DNA of 64,000 bases from Calditrichota bacterium (GCA_013112635.1 JABFGF010000007.1:124001-188000); one strand, 5' to 3'; counted from the first letter of the stretch, positions 1 to 7,882 are shown. Program-made: numbers and translations. The notes: generated from the sequence alone by a model not told the origin.

Positions 1-24
1 TGTTTCGCGGAAAGGCCTAGCGAC

Positions 25-246
25 ATGATGCCACCGGAAACAGAAGATAATGTCGTGGATGTGTCACTCAAGCATATAGTTTTGGCCTTTGGCGGTATTC
101 TTTTTGGCACCGCCGTTGTGGGCACAACCATTGTGCTGGTACGTGACCATATCCGCTTCAAACGGCAGAAGTCATTTTTTGACAGCTTCAGCAACCTGAT
201 AAATTCCATTACCAATATTGGAGGAAATAAATGGAAAAAAGAGTAG
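25..246 (+). CDS. Small single-pass membrane protein
   Basis: Hypothetical protein of 73 residues with one clear hydrophobic segment at about residues 17-40, a charged stretch after it (RDHIRFKRQK) and a polar C-terminus. The start is ATG at 25 or 28, behind an AAAGG-type ribosome site. The end overlaps the next small gene by 16 bases, as in the rest of this compact block. I do not recognise the family. It is the first of a run of small co-directional genes that looks like part of a phage or integrative element whose left part lies outside the window. Confidence 0.5.
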   Translation: MMPPETEDNVVDVSLKHIVLAFGGILFGTAVVGTTIVLVRDHIRFKRQKSFFDSFSNLINSITNIGGNKWKKE

Positions 247-365
247 ACGGATATTTTATCAGCAATGATGAAGTAAACAAAGGCAAGAGGATACTTACAT
301 ATGTAGGGATTGGAACAATTGCCTGGAAAGTAATGCGCTTCATAATTGCATCACCGGTGAGATAA
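231..365 (+). CDS. Very small protein with one hydrophobic segment
   Basis: Short frame of 44 codons starting at ATG 231, a few bases after a strong GGAGG ribosome site, which makes it more credible than its length suggests. The sequence begins MEKRVDGYF and has one moderately hydrophobic stretch (about residues 21-40) that could cross or lie on the membrane. It overlaps the previous gene and ends three bases before the next. Function unknown. Confidence 0.45.
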   Translation: MEKRVDGYFISNDEVNKGKRILTYVGIGTIAWKVMRFIIASPVR

Positions 366-368
366 GCC

Positions 369-623
369 ATGGCCACAAAGTTGAGATTTAATGTTAACTC
401 ACAGGCAATCGCCAAAACAGCCAGCCTGATCTCCAACAGCGTTTTATTAACAGCAAACGCATACCTGATTGGAACAGGCTTTGCCAACAGCTTTCGCGAG
501 CAGAAAACAATGAGCCGCAACCAGAACCTGCAATTGACAGCTGAGATTGCCACATCCATTGCTTCACTCACCAGGGTAATTACCGACACCCTCAACAAGC
601 ATAATAACAATGAGAGCGGTTAA
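369..623 (+). CDS. Small alanine-rich hypothetical protein
   Basis: Hypothetical protein of 84 residues, rich in Ala, Ser, Thr and Asn, with a mildly hydrophobic middle (about residues 14-40) and amphipathic character elsewhere. No motif is recognised. It sits three bases after the previous small frame, and its last 14 bases overlap the start of the zinc-ribbon gene at 610, which supports translation as part of the same transcript. A small structural or membrane-associated element protein is possible but not shown. Confidence 0.45.
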   Translation: MATKLRFNVNSQAIAKTASLISNSVLLTANAYLIGTGFANSFREQKTMSRNQNLQLTAEIATSIASLTRVITDTLNKHNNNESG

Positions 624-1119
624 GTACTACCCGCCCGAATCCCGTCGCTACCTTCAGCAGAACCTACAATGCATCTACTGTGGAAATACCACAGCTTTCT
701 TCATCGATCTCAAGCTCAGGCACCAGGTCATTATTCAAAGTGACAACTCCATTCTTGTTGAACCATCCAAAACAACAGAGAAAGTCTTTCATTCCATTGC
801 TACCAATATGGATATGGTTTTGGATAATGACAATGAAGTGATCAACTGCGCTAATTGTAAGAATCCCGGTGTAGACCGTCAGGAACGCCTGCTGGACTAT
901 TGCTGGCAAGTGGGTTGTCCCGGCTGTGATGTCTGCGGCAGCTATATAGATAAGGAAGATCTTATTGAGACCTGCACAGAATGCCTCAGGGAAAACAAAG
1001 GAAAAATCGAAGAGGAAGACTGCGCTTATCAATGCATGTATTATGATAATGGTCTTGAAGCAGTACGCAGGCATTACGAGATGACATTGGAAGAGTTAAA
1101 GCGGGATGCGGGTTATTAG
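610..1119 (+). CDS. Cysteine-rich zinc-ribbon-like protein
   Basis: Protein of 169 residues with many Cys pairs: CIYC at 21-24, CANC at 80-83, a cluster CPGCDVC at 103-109, CTEC at 122-125 and single Cys near 138 and 142. The first two pairs form a plausible zinc ribbon with a long beta-strand insertion, and the second set could bind another zinc. There is no signal peptide. The same kind of ribbon recurs in the proteins at 2243 and 2610, so the block encodes a small group of related Cys-rich proteins. Function unknown; a nucleic-acid or protein-binding role is only a guess. Confidence 0.55.
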   Translation: MRAVKYYPPESRRYLQQNLQCIYCGNTTAFFIDLKLRHQVIIQSDNSILVEPSKTTEKVFHSIATNMDMVLDNDNEVINCANCKNPGVDRQERLLDYCWQVGCPGCDVCGSYIDKEDLIETCTECLRENKGKIEEEDCAYQCMYYDNGLEAVRRHYEMTLEELKRDAGY

Positions 1120-1180
1120 CAGACGACAATGAGGACTTAGTTTAATCGAGTCCTCATTTTTTCTGGTGATACAAGAAATA

Positions 1181-1313
1181 ATTATCCACTAATTTCACGA
1201 ATTATCACGGAAAAGAAAAACTATAAAAGTTATTGAAAATCCGTTGAGCGAATTGTGCGAAATCTACGGATAAAAAATCAGTGAAAATCCATGTCTATCC
1301 GTGGTTAAAAAAA
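1181..1313. repeat. Possible dispersed intergenic repeat
   Basis: About 130 bases of non-coding DNA with short recurring words of the type 'aattatc', 'tcacg', 'aatccgt' and 'ccgtgg'. This text resembles dispersed intergenic sequence I associate with FCB-group genomes (phrases like 'attatcacgg' and 'tctatccgtggttaaa'). No second copy is in the window, so its repeat nature is an inference. It lies between two genes of the left block and makes a GTG start at 1281 for the next gene unlikely. Confidence 0.25.
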
Positions 1314-1328
1314 AGCGAGAAAATTAAA

Positions 1329-2246
1329 ATGCTGAAAACGACAAAGGATAAAAAGGGATGGTTATTACCCTACCTGGTTTCACTAGACCTGATGTTCTAT
1401 AAAAGGTGGGATTACTGGCTGAACATATGTAGCAAAAACATGATTCCGGAAGAACCTATTCCTTATATTGAGTTCCATCCCATCCATGAGTATCCCAAAA
1501 AAGAAGTGCAGAAGAATTTAAAGGATTGCCTGAAAGAAGCAGCTTATCAGCTCTCCCATCCGTTACATAGTTTTGTGGACTGGATACTGTGGGGTTTCAA
1601 TTATGGAAAAGAATTTCCTGTTGGCGTTACTGAGAAGATTGATGATTATTGGTACCGTACGTTTAACCTGGGATTGTTTTACAGGGAACCGGCCGACCAT
1701 TGGCCCGATCTGGCCATGGATGTGATGGGAAAGAATAACCCTCTCGGATTCTTTGCTACGCCAGGTGCTGTTGTTGAGATGATGGTCAAGATGCAGTTTG
1801 GTGGAGAGCCAAGCCACGAACATAAAAATAAGAGTGTTCTTGATCCGTGCTGTGGAACAGGCGGCATGCTGCTCTTTGCTTCCAACTATTCATTGAATCT
1901 ATTCGGCCAGGACATCTCGCTATTGCTGACCAAGATAGCTATGATCAATGCCTTCATCTATATGCCCTGGATGGTTTCCAAACCAAAACATTTAAGTATA
2001 TTTGATGTTCAGATCAGTGAAAAAGAATTCCCATCCGGTATAAAGATTCCGGTCTGTAATAACTGTGAACAGGAAAAACAGAGTTTTTATATGGATCTGC
2101 AAACCGATTACCAATGCGAAGTTTCCAACACAGGTCATTTCACTCTGGCCACACCAACCATCAGCAGCGATCTGATAAAAAGAAAACTAAAACCCGAAAA
2201 CATTTCCTGCTCAGAATGCAGTAATCAAAAAGAGGAATATGCATGA
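1329..2246 (+). CDS. N6-adenine DNA methyltransferase-like protein with Cys-rich tail
   Basis: Protein of about 305 residues from ATG 1329; a GTG at 1281 would extend it into repeat-like DNA. The AdoMet-binding motif I is clear (VLDPCCGTGG, Asp near residue 172), followed by FGQDIS, which fits motif II. This is the layout of N-6 adenine DNA methylases. The catalytic (D/N/S)PP(Y/F) motif expected about 60 residues later is not visible. Instead the C-terminus carries CNNC and CSEC pairs. It could therefore be a degenerate, possibly non-catalytic AdoMet-binding protein or a specialised element methylase. Its stop overlaps the next ATG. Confidence 0.6.
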   Translation: MLKTTKDKKGWLLPYLVSLDLMFYKRWDYWLNICSKNMIPEEPIPYIEFHPIHEYPKKEVQKNLKDCLKEAAYQLSHPLHSFVDWILWGFNYGKEFPVGVTEKIDDYWYRTFNLGLFYREPADHWPDLAMDVMGKNNPLGFFATPGAVVEMMVKMQFGGEPSHEHKNKSVLDPCCGTGGMLLFASNYSLNLFGQDISLLLTKIAMINAFIYMPWMVSKPKHLSIFDVQISEKEFPSGIKIPVCNNCEQEKQSFYMDLQTDYQCEVSNTGHFTLATPTISSDLIKRKLKPENISCSECSNQKEEYA

Positions 2247-2644
2247 GTATAATATGTATAGATTGCGGCAATAAACAGTTCTTTGACTGCGAGGTGGAAA
2301 CCGTCATGCAGATCGAGATATCCGGAGAAGGCCTTTTGTTACAACCGGCCAAGTTTGAAGGCTGGAACTATGCTGAGGAAAATGTGCGCGACCAGGTAAA
2401 GGAAGCTGTACTGTCTACAGAAAAGATGAGCGCTGATGAATTGTCGATGGAAGATTATAATCCCTACTTGCGCTGCGCCGTCTGCTGCTCCGGATCAGTC
2501 TGCCGTCCTTTTTCAGACTGGTATCCCAGAAAGGCTTCAATAACCCTTGATGAAGAAATGCTAAAAAACAGAGAATCACTATTACAACTAAGAGGTGAAA
2601 GAAAAAGCCATGAAAATAAACTGCCCGTCCTGTGGCAACCATAA
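2243..2644 (+). CDS. Zinc-ribbon-like hypothetical protein
   Basis: Protein of 133 residues beginning MSIICIDCGNKQFFDCEVE. The N-terminal CIDC pair and the later CAVC/CSGSVC cluster (about residues 78-87) make a zinc ribbon with a long insertion, as in the protein at 610. The ATG overlaps the stop of the methyltransferase-like gene (ATGA), and its 3' end overlaps the next gene by about 35 bases. Function unknown. Confidence 0.5.
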   Translation: MSIICIDCGNKQFFDCEVETVMQIEISGEGLLLQPAKFEGWNYAEENVRDQVKEAVLSTEKMSADELSMEDYNPYLRCAVCCSGSVCRPFSDWYPRKASITLDEEMLKNRESLLQLRGERKSHENKLPVLWQP

Positions 2645-2885
2645 AAAGTTTTTGATTCCGCTCTGGGTGCGCGCCACCTTCAAGTTTACCGAAGAAGGCA
2701 CTATTTCCATTCTGTATGTAAAACCTTTGGAATCTCTGGAGGAGAAACTGACCGACCAGGGTAAGACATCCTTCCAGCTCACTTGCCAGGAATGTGGTGA
2801 TGATGCACTAATCAATTTCAATGAATATGAAAAGCTGGATAAGGAATCGGCAGAGCGAAAAGCACTGGAAGGGATTGGCTTATGA
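2610..2885 (+). CDS. Small zinc-ribbon protein
   Basis: Protein of 91 residues from ATG 2610; a GTG at 2595 is an alternative. CPSCGN near the N-terminus and CQECGD about 50 residues later form a typical four-Cys zinc ribbon around a beta-rich middle. It resembles the other ribbons of the block (610, 2243), suggesting a small local family. Its stop overlaps the start of the next gene (ATGA), so the two are probably translationally coupled. No enzyme motif is seen. Confidence 0.55.
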   Translation: MKINCPSCGNHKKFLIPLWVRATFKFTEEGTISILYVKPLESLEEKLTDQGKTSFQLTCQECGDDALINFNEYEKLDKESAERKALEGIGL

Positions 2886-3724
2886 GCGAAGACTATAAAA
2901 GCCAGATCAATCAGCAGATTAAGGATGCTGTCAATCAATGGATAGAAGAGGTGAAACAAAAGCACCCAACGCTGCTTTTGACAAAACAGTGGAATGTATT
3001 ATATCCCAAAGGTTTCCACGCCGGCAATAATATTATACCGGTGGTCAGCGGAAGTAAGAAGGGCAAACACCTGGTTGCAGAACTGAATATTTTCCTGCCC
3101 GATAACCTGGAACTTGACCTTAACAGTGTGGAACTGGTCTTAAAGAACGAACCCTATACTCAAAAGAAAAAATCCGCCGGTGGGCGGATACCGCGACCGA
3201 TTGATGAACCGCTTGATACATTGAATGACATAATCCTGAGTGTAAACCAGTTCCTGCAAAACATCCATCTACCGGAATCCCCGCTTGTGAATCGGGTATC
3301 TTCTCCACAAAAAATCACACCACAATCAAAACAAATCAATATAAAACAGAGCAGCGCACCAGCTAATGTGGATGAAGTAAAGAAAGAACTACTCTATAGT
3401 CCTGCATTACCGGAATGGTACAGGACCATCGAAAGTCCATCGGTTAAGGCCGATCTTGCCCAAAAACTGGCGGAGAGTTTTGTCAGTTACCAGCAGCAGC
3501 TTGCCCGACCCCCGGCGGGGACAGGAAGAAAAATCGAGTTTGTGGAGTTCTTCAATATCTTCAGCGAGCATCTTAAAACACAGAATAAACTGCATCATTA
3601 CTGCCGCTACAAAGGCCAGCCGGTAAAGCTCGACTCAAACAGTTTTTGCACCGAAAGCTTCTGCTCCAAGAAACCCTATAATTCAGTCTGTAACCAAACC
3701 ACACTAAAATTTGGAGAACCGTAG
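2882..3724 (+). CDS. Hypothetical protein, element-associated
   Basis: Protein of 280 residues with no signal peptide or membrane segment. An N-terminal part of about 100 residues looks like an alpha/beta fold (the stretch ending HLVAELNIFLPD reads like strands). A Ser/Gln/Pro-rich linker follows at about 140-165, then a helical region, and the C-terminal 45 residues contain His and four Cys (HHYC, CTESFC, C) that could bind a metal. I do not recognise the family. The position, directly before the sliding-clamp gene and coupled to the previous gene, suggests a role in the replication or maintenance of the element, but this is inference. Confidence 0.5.
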   Translation: MSEDYKSQINQQIKDAVNQWIEEVKQKHPTLLLTKQWNVLYPKGFHAGNNIIPVVSGSKKGKHLVAELNIFLPDNLELDLNSVELVLKNEPYTQKKKSAGGRIPRPIDEPLDTLNDIILSVNQFLQNIHLPESPLVNRVSSPQKITPQSKQINIKQSSAPANVDEVKKELLYSPALPEWYRTIESPSVKADLAQKLAESFVSYQQQLARPPAGTGRKIEFVEFFNIFSEHLKTQNKLHHYCRYKGQPVKLDSNSFCTESFCSKKPYNSVCNQTTLKFGEP

Positions 3725-3726
3725 TT

Positions 3727-4815
3727 ATGTTATTTGAAATACAAACTTTCCTGCCCATTGCAGACAAAGTCTATGACCGAAAAACAACCATCGATATCCT
3801 GCACAACATATGTATCCGGGATGGATTTATGATGATGACCGATCTGAATATCTTTGTCCGGATGCCCATTAAAAATACCCGACAGTCAGACAGCCAGAAT
3901 TATACATTGCCCATAAAAGTCCTCAAGAAAATACTTGCCACCAAACCTGCCACCCTAAGTATTGAAAAATCTACAGAAGATAAATTAAGTATAATGTTTG
4001 ATGAGTGTCAGATTATCGTTTCTACCGAAAACACAGATGAATATCCGGCTTATCCAAAGAGTGAAGATTTTGAAAAGATTGCTGAGTGGAACCGTGATGT
4101 CTTTATGCAGCTGGCCAAGCAGATTACTTTCGCTTCGGTGGATATTATGCGTGTCTCACTGACAGGCATTCTCGTAAAACAGGATGAATATCTCAGTTCC
4201 GTAGCCACTGATGGTCATGTGCTACAGTGGATTAAAAACCTGGATACTGCCAATAAATGCCTGCACTTCAAAGAATACGAATGCATCATCCCGGCAAAAG
4301 TAATCAAAATAATAGCAAGATATGTGCAGTACAAAACAGAAGTCTGGCAGTCAGAGAAGTACCTGATGTTTAAGCTGGGCCATGGTATTGTGTTTGTGGT
4401 GCGAAAGATTGACGATCCTTATGTGGATTTCAAAAAAGTAATTCCTATCGAGCTGCCTAATACGCTCACCTTGAACAAAGACAAACTGTTAAAACATATA
4501 AAATCAGCCAAGAATTTTTCCAATTCCAACACAAATCAAGCTGAGCTTAAGGCTATGAATGGCTCCATTGAATTCAAATCTACGGATATTGATATGAACA
4601 CAGAATATCATTCAACGATGGACGTAGAAAAAAGAGAAGGCGCTGAGATGGATGTAGCGCTTAATCTCGCTTTATTGGAAAAGAGCATAAACACTATGGA
4701 CGGAAAATTAATCGAGTGGAAATTCATCGATGGCGATGGCCCCAATATTCTAAATAGTACAGATGATGAAAATGTGGTGAACCTGCTCATGCCGGTCAGG
4801 AGGAATGATGGATAA
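3727..4815 (+). CDS. Divergent DNA polymerase III beta-clamp-like protein
   Basis: Protein of 362 residues, close to the usual DnaN length of about 366. Clamp-like features include an N-terminal strand pattern with an LPIKVLKKIL-type segment, a central stretch (SLTGILVKQDEYLSSVATDGH) matching the 'GV...l.avATDghrLa' domain-2 signature, and a C-terminus (NVVNLLMPVR) like the 'yvlMPmrl' end of DnaN. This suggests a ring-shaped processivity factor that tethers a polymerase to DNA. It is divergent and lies among element genes, so it is more likely a mobile-element clamp than the chromosomal dnaN. It overlaps the next gene by 11 bases. Confidence 0.65.
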   Translation: MLFEIQTFLPIADKVYDRKTTIDILHNICIRDGFMMMTDLNIFVRMPIKNTRQSDSQNYTLPIKVLKKILATKPATLSIEKSTEDKLSIMFDECQIIVSTENTDEYPAYPKSEDFEKIAEWNRDVFMQLAKQITFASVDIMRVSLTGILVKQDEYLSSVATDGHVLQWIKNLDTANKCLHFKEYECIIPAKVIKIIARYVQYKTEVWQSEKYLMFKLGHGIVFVVRKIDDPYVDFKKVIPIELPNTLTLNKDKLLKHIKSAKNFSNSNTNQAELKAMNGSIEFKSTDIDMNTEYHSTMDVEKREGAEMDVALNLALLEKSINTMDGKLIEWKFIDGDGPNILNSTDDENVVNLLMPVRRNDG

Positions 4816-5599
4816 TAACCTGGTCATAGACTTTGCTGAAAAGATCGAAGATAATATAGAAGATTTTAAACTGGATAGCCTCGACACAGAAACAAACTAC
4901 ACTGCTGCAAAGATTAAAGTAACCCGAGATCCCGAATCCAATAATCCCATAGTTTTCTATTCTCAGGAACTCTCCAGGAACTTCAAAGATCAATCTGACA
5001 AGTTTGGTAAAAGACATATTATCAAAGCCTTTACACCATCCAATATGGAAGCCATCGCTGATACAACATTGGAGCGAAAGTTTTCAGATACCATCCTGGC
5101 TTTCAAGAACCAGATCCCGGATTACTCACCCTTGTCGGATATCCACTCGGAGAAGATGAAACTGTTTCTGGATGAAGACTCGGCTACTTTCCTCTCTGAT
5201 ATCGGTATTAATATCGATGGGCTTGGTGAAGACTTTGGCGGTTTGCAAAGCGTATCGGCTAATCCCTTTATGGAAGATATAGCCTATAATGCCAGCCAGC
5301 TAAAATCAGAGTTAGCAGAACTACGTGGAAAATATATGCTGGTAAAAATCCAGATGTCGGAATCGTTTGAAGCTGACATAGATCCGCAGAGAATGAATGA
5401 TAGTGACTTTGCTGAATGTATGGCCCTGGAAAATGTCAACGAAGGCCTTGTTCAGGCTTACCTGGCATTTAAGGAAAAAATAAAAGCATTGGAAAGTAAG
5501 CTTGGTATTGTCTCAACAGAGATATTCAATGAGACCAAATCCAAAATCCGTTTACCCAAATCACTGGAGGGACAAAACAATGCCTTATTACAAATATGA
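4805..5599 (+). CDS. Hypothetical acidic, helical protein
   Basis: Protein of 264 residues, acidic in its first third, with a long helical and probably coiled-coil segment at about 165-240 (SQLKSELAELRGKY, then KEKIKALESKLG). There is no signal peptide and no Cys cluster. The start overlaps the sliding-clamp gene by 11 bases and the end overlaps the next gene by 20, so it belongs to the same operon. A structural or clamp-partner role is possible but nothing in the sequence proves it. Confidence 0.5.
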   Translation: MMDNNLVIDFAEKIEDNIEDFKLDSLDTETNYTAAKIKVTRDPESNNPIVFYSQELSRNFKDQSDKFGKRHIIKAFTPSNMEAIADTTLERKFSDTILAFKNQIPDYSPLSDIHSEKMKLFLDEDSATFLSDIGINIDGLGEDFGGLQSVSANPFMEDIAYNASQLKSELAELRGKYMLVKIQMSESFEADIDPQRMNDSDFAECMALENVNEGLVQAYLAFKEKIKALESKLGIVSTEIFNETKSKIRLPKSLEGQNNALLQI

Positions 5600-5858
5600 T
5601 TTTGAGGGCTTGTGGTTTAGTATCTATAAACAGGTCCTCAAGCATAATGAAAACCTGGGTGATGACGGATTGGATAAGAACCAGTTACGTGAAGTGACCA
5701 CTTCGATCTTTATTGCCCAAACATCCAAAGGTATGAATAAGCCTCTTATGATAAACAGTTTTATGGAGTCTGTTATAAAGAAAATCCAGTTTATAAAAGA
5801 TAGAAAAAAACAGGAGAAAGTCTATAACACAATAAGTAAAATATTAAAGGAGGGATAA
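5580..5858 (+). CDS. Small hypothetical protein
   Basis: Protein of 92 residues from ATG 5580, chosen because a GGAGGG ribosome site lies just upstream inside the end of the previous gene. It begins MPYYKYDFEG and is mostly helical and basic in its second half. No family is recognised. It ends immediately before the FmdB-type gene, so it is the penultimate clear gene of the left operon. Confidence 0.5.
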   Translation: MPYYKYDFEGLWFSIYKQVLKHNENLGDDGLDKNQLREVTTSIFIAQTSKGMNKPLMINSFMESVIKKIQFIKDRKKQEKVYNTISKILKEG

Positions 5859-6050
5859 ATGCCACTATTCGATTTTTCATGTTTGAGTTGTCACTATGTC
5901 TTTGAGAGAATCTGCGGTCTTGAGCAGGATTATCCTCCCTGTCCCATTTGTGGAGGTGAAACAGATAAAATAATGGGTGCTCCTGTCGCACACTTTAAAG
6001 GGAAGGGATTTCACTGTACGGATTATAACAGTAAGAAGCGTCGGGTATGA
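5859..6050 (+). CDS. FmdB-type zinc-ribbon protein
   Basis: Protein of 63 residues beginning MPLFDFSCLSCHYVFE, with the second pair CPICGG and a C-terminal FKGKGFHCTDY. This is the standard FmdB/Zn-ribbon layout (MPxYEYxCxxCg...cp.Cgg...f.g.GfyxTD), except that 'FHCTD' replaces the common 'FYxTD'. A GGAGG ribosome site is directly upstream. The family is widespread and called a 'putative regulatory protein', but its molecular role is not settled. It is the last well-supported gene of the left block. Confidence 0.75.
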   Translation: MPLFDFSCLSCHYVFERICGLEQDYPPCPICGGETDKIMGAPVAHFKGKGFHCTDYNSKKRRV

Positions 6051-6162
6051 ATAGCAAGTTACTCGAACAGAAGTGTCGTACTTTGCCACTTCGTTTTGAG
6101 AGTTATACTCGATTCCTTATTCCCGGTGTTATGAATCGGTATACAGGTGGCCATCAAGTGCC

Positions 6163-6279
6163 TTGAGTGAAGAAGAAATGAAAGCGCTGTATCAAAAGAA
6201 ACAGCAAACGCAGAAACCTATAAATCAATTAATAAAGGAGGCGGTGCAAGAGTTTACCAGAAAGAAATTAACTGCTTGA
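6163..6279 (+). CDS. Short ribbon-helix-helix-like peptide or remnant
   Basis: A 38-residue frame (TTG start at 6163, or an internal ATG) reading SEEEMKALYQKK and INQLIKEAVQEF. The pattern 'kpiNqLIkEAVqeF' resembles the helical half of small CopG/RHH proteins. Upstream, the frame stays open for about 20 codons without a good start, so this may be the 3' remnant of a longer gene. It ends shortly before the bidirectional terminator. Confidence 0.3.
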   Translation: MSEEEMKALYQKKQQTQKPINQLIKEAVQEFTRKKLTA

Positions 6280-6332
6280 TACTCGTTTGTGTGCGAAGCG
6301 TTAAATGGAAAAACTCATAGTGAAATAGAAAA

Positions 6333-6360
6333 AAAAGAAGAGAATTGATCCTCTTCTTTT
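6333..6360. terminator. Bidirectional intrinsic terminator
   Basis: Perfect 10-bp stem AAAAGAAGAG / CTCTTCTTTT with an 8-base loop, flanked by an A-run on the left and ending in a T-run on the right. It lies exactly between the left operon and the convergent gene ending at 6359, so it can stop transcription from both sides. Confidence 0.75.
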
Positions 6361-6865
6361 ACTTTCCATTTCTGTACTTACGAACGGTTGTGTGACTGCA
6401 ACCGATAAGTCCTGCTATCTCCCTGCTGCTCATATCCGGATATTTCTCAATATGAAATTTTACTACTTCCTGCAGCTGTCCATTGGATGTTGTAGAAATA
6501 ACACTTTCCCTGATTTCCTTTTCCAACCAGCCAAAGAGTCCCAACATAGCCGGGATCAAAAATCCCACTGTGATTCCAATAATCAGAGCAAAGGTTCCGG
6601 GTGGTTTCCAGTCAATCATATACTTCACATTCAGTGTAATGCTGATTGTAGCAGCAAGTAATAGAATGATCTTGGCCGGAAGCAGTTGGATATGCTGCAT
6701 GGAAAAATAGATTGAAGAATCTATGGCCAGGACAAGCAGGGTTGTGGTCACAAATGGAAACAATAATCCCTGGCCATATAAGGAAAGTATGGAATAGCAG
6801 TGTTCAAAGGTAGCCAAAAGGAAAAGAAGCGGAAGGATGGTTAACCAGATTTTACGCGATGACAT
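6359..6865 (-). CDS. Membrane protein with C-terminal helix-turn-helix
   Basis: Protein of 168 residues from the ATG at 6865, chosen because GGAG lies about 8 bases upstream; a longer start at 6892 is possible. Four hydrophobic segments fill residues ~5-125. They are followed by a cytoplasmic tail whose last 35 residues (SSREIAGLIGCSHTTVRKYR) form a clear helix-turn-helix of the resolvase/MerR-like 'replication terminator' kind. A DNA-binding head on a small polytopic membrane protein suggests a membrane-tethered regulator. It is downstream of, and probably co-transcribed with, the XRE gene at 6922. Confidence 0.6.
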   Translation of the reverse strand: MSSRKIWLTILPLLFLLATFEHCYSILSLYGQGLLFPFVTTTLLVLAIDSSIYFSMQHIQLLPAKIILLLAATISITLNVKYMIDWKPPGTFALIIGITVGFLIPAMLGLFGWLEKEIRESVISTTSNGQLQEVVKFHIEKYPDMSSREIAGLIGCSHTTVRKYRNGK

Positions 6866-6921
6866 AAGAAGCTCCAAAATATATATATACACTACTCTTA
6901 TGCCGGAAAAGAAAGCAGTAT

Positions 6922-7155
6922 TTACTTCTTGTCGGATACTTTTTGTATCAAATCGTTGGGAGAAATTTTAAGCTGTTCGGCCAGCTTGAAAAGGGTTGTT
7001 ATGGTAGGCTGGCTGATACCCCTTTCCATAGAAGATATAAAATTACGTTCCAGACCACTTGCATAAGCCAGGGCTTCCTGGGACAGGTTATTCCGTAATC
7101 GTTCCTCTTTTAGCACTTCACCAAAGGTTACTGCTAATGTTAGTTTTTCTTTCAT
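6922..7155 (-). CDS. XRE-family HTH regulator
   Basis: Protein of 77 residues from ATG 7155; a TTG at 7170 would add five residues. It is a single helix-turn-helix domain of the Cro/C1 type (FGEVLKEERLRNNLSQEAL, then GLERNFISSMERG and PTITTLFKLAEQL). This is the compact form common for control proteins of restriction systems and for element repressors. It lies 56 bases before the membrane-HTH gene on the same strand. A palindrome 34 bases upstream of its start is a likely autoregulatory operator. Confidence 0.75.
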   Translation of the reverse strand: MKEKLTLAVTFGEVLKEERLRNNLSQEALAYASGLERNFISSMERGISQPTITTLFKLAEQLKISPNDLIQKVSDKK

Positions 7156-7188
7156 AAACCAAAGTAGCAATAATTATTTCCATTATCC

Positions 7189-7204
7189 GCCCACAATAGT
7201 GGGC
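7189..7204. promoter_or_regulatory. Palindromic operator candidate for the XRE regulator
   Basis: Perfect inverted repeat GCCCAC-AATA-GTGGGC in the divergent space between the XRE gene (minus) and the secreted-protein gene at 7306 (plus). It stands out as GC-rich in AT-rich surroundings. XRE control proteins typically bind such short dyads next to their own promoter. Confidence 0.45.
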
Positions 7205-7305
7205 AAAGCATTGTTTTATTTCATAGATTACGACTGTTGTTTATAGCGTGATTTTTGGTATAAGAAGAATGATAACTAACTATTTACTCATTAAGGAGAT
7301 TACTT

Positions 7306-7701
7306 ATGAAAAAGATGATCTTGATTTTATTGCTATTAATTAGTTTTTCAAATGCAGGTGAATGGGCCACGTTGGTAACGAACGGTACACGTGAAATGGT
7401 GTATAAAGAATCCGGTAAACCTATCGCCAGTATAAGTAAAGGTCCTGCAATGATGTGGACTATGCATGTCCTTAATTACGATCAAGAAGCCACGTTCTTA
7501 ATACTGTACATAGACGGTAAAGGTAAAGGAGTTTGCCCAATCAAACTGGCGACTCACGGATTAACAAAAATTTACATTGCTGAGGAAATTATACAAGCTA
7601 TGAAGAGAGGAAACCGTCTAATGTTTGAGGACAAAGACACACACGTAATGCTACGATATGATCTAAAGGGTTTCACAAAAGCCTTCAACCAAACATTTTA
7701 A
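7306..7701 (+). CDS. Small secreted protein, paralogue of 8870
   Basis: Protein of 131 residues with an N-terminal signal peptide (about residues 1-18), then GEWATLV. It aligns along its whole length with the protein at 8870: both begin the mature part with GEW, share a 'SI-KGP' segment near residue 45 and end in GFTKAxNQTF. A single Cys in the middle is conserved. The size, Trp/Met pattern and exported nature recall small periplasmic proteins of the invasion-associated-locus-B kind, but the match is too weak to name it. An AAGGAG ribosome site supports the start. Confidence 0.55.
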   Translation: MKKMILILLLLISFSNAGEWATLVTNGTREMVYKESGKPIASISKGPAMMWTMHVLNYDQEATFLILYIDGKGKGVCPIKLATHGLTKIYIAEEIIQAMKRGNRLMFEDKDTHVMLRYDLKGFTKAFNQTF

Positions 7702-7744
7702 AATAGTCCTCAATGAGCTTTTATTTCATTGGTTTCATTAAAAT

Positions 7745-7870
7745 TTGAATACAGCCGCCTCGGCTGGGGATAAGTATGGCGATTTCTTCTTCAATACTTT
7801 TTTTATTGGCGATTTAGCCCGGGAAATATTTGGGGCGATTGGTGAAGAAAAACTACAATTAATTTATTAA
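7745..7870 (+). pseudogene. Short coding-like remnant
   Basis: A 41-codon open frame ending in GDLAREIFGAIGEEK and LIY. It reads like the C-terminus of a real protein but has only a TTG as possible start and a stop just upstream. It is probably the tail of a decayed gene between the two secreted-protein paralogues, though a chance frame cannot be excluded. Confidence 0.2.
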
Positions 7871-7882
7871 CTGGAGAAGAAA

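Noticed and set aside
6047-6166. A 39-codon frame overlapping the FmdB stop (ATGA)
   Set aside because: The start is well placed for coupling, but the peptide (MNSKLLEQKCRTLPL...) shows no domain and overlaps the upstream part of the better-looking helix-rich frame at 6163.
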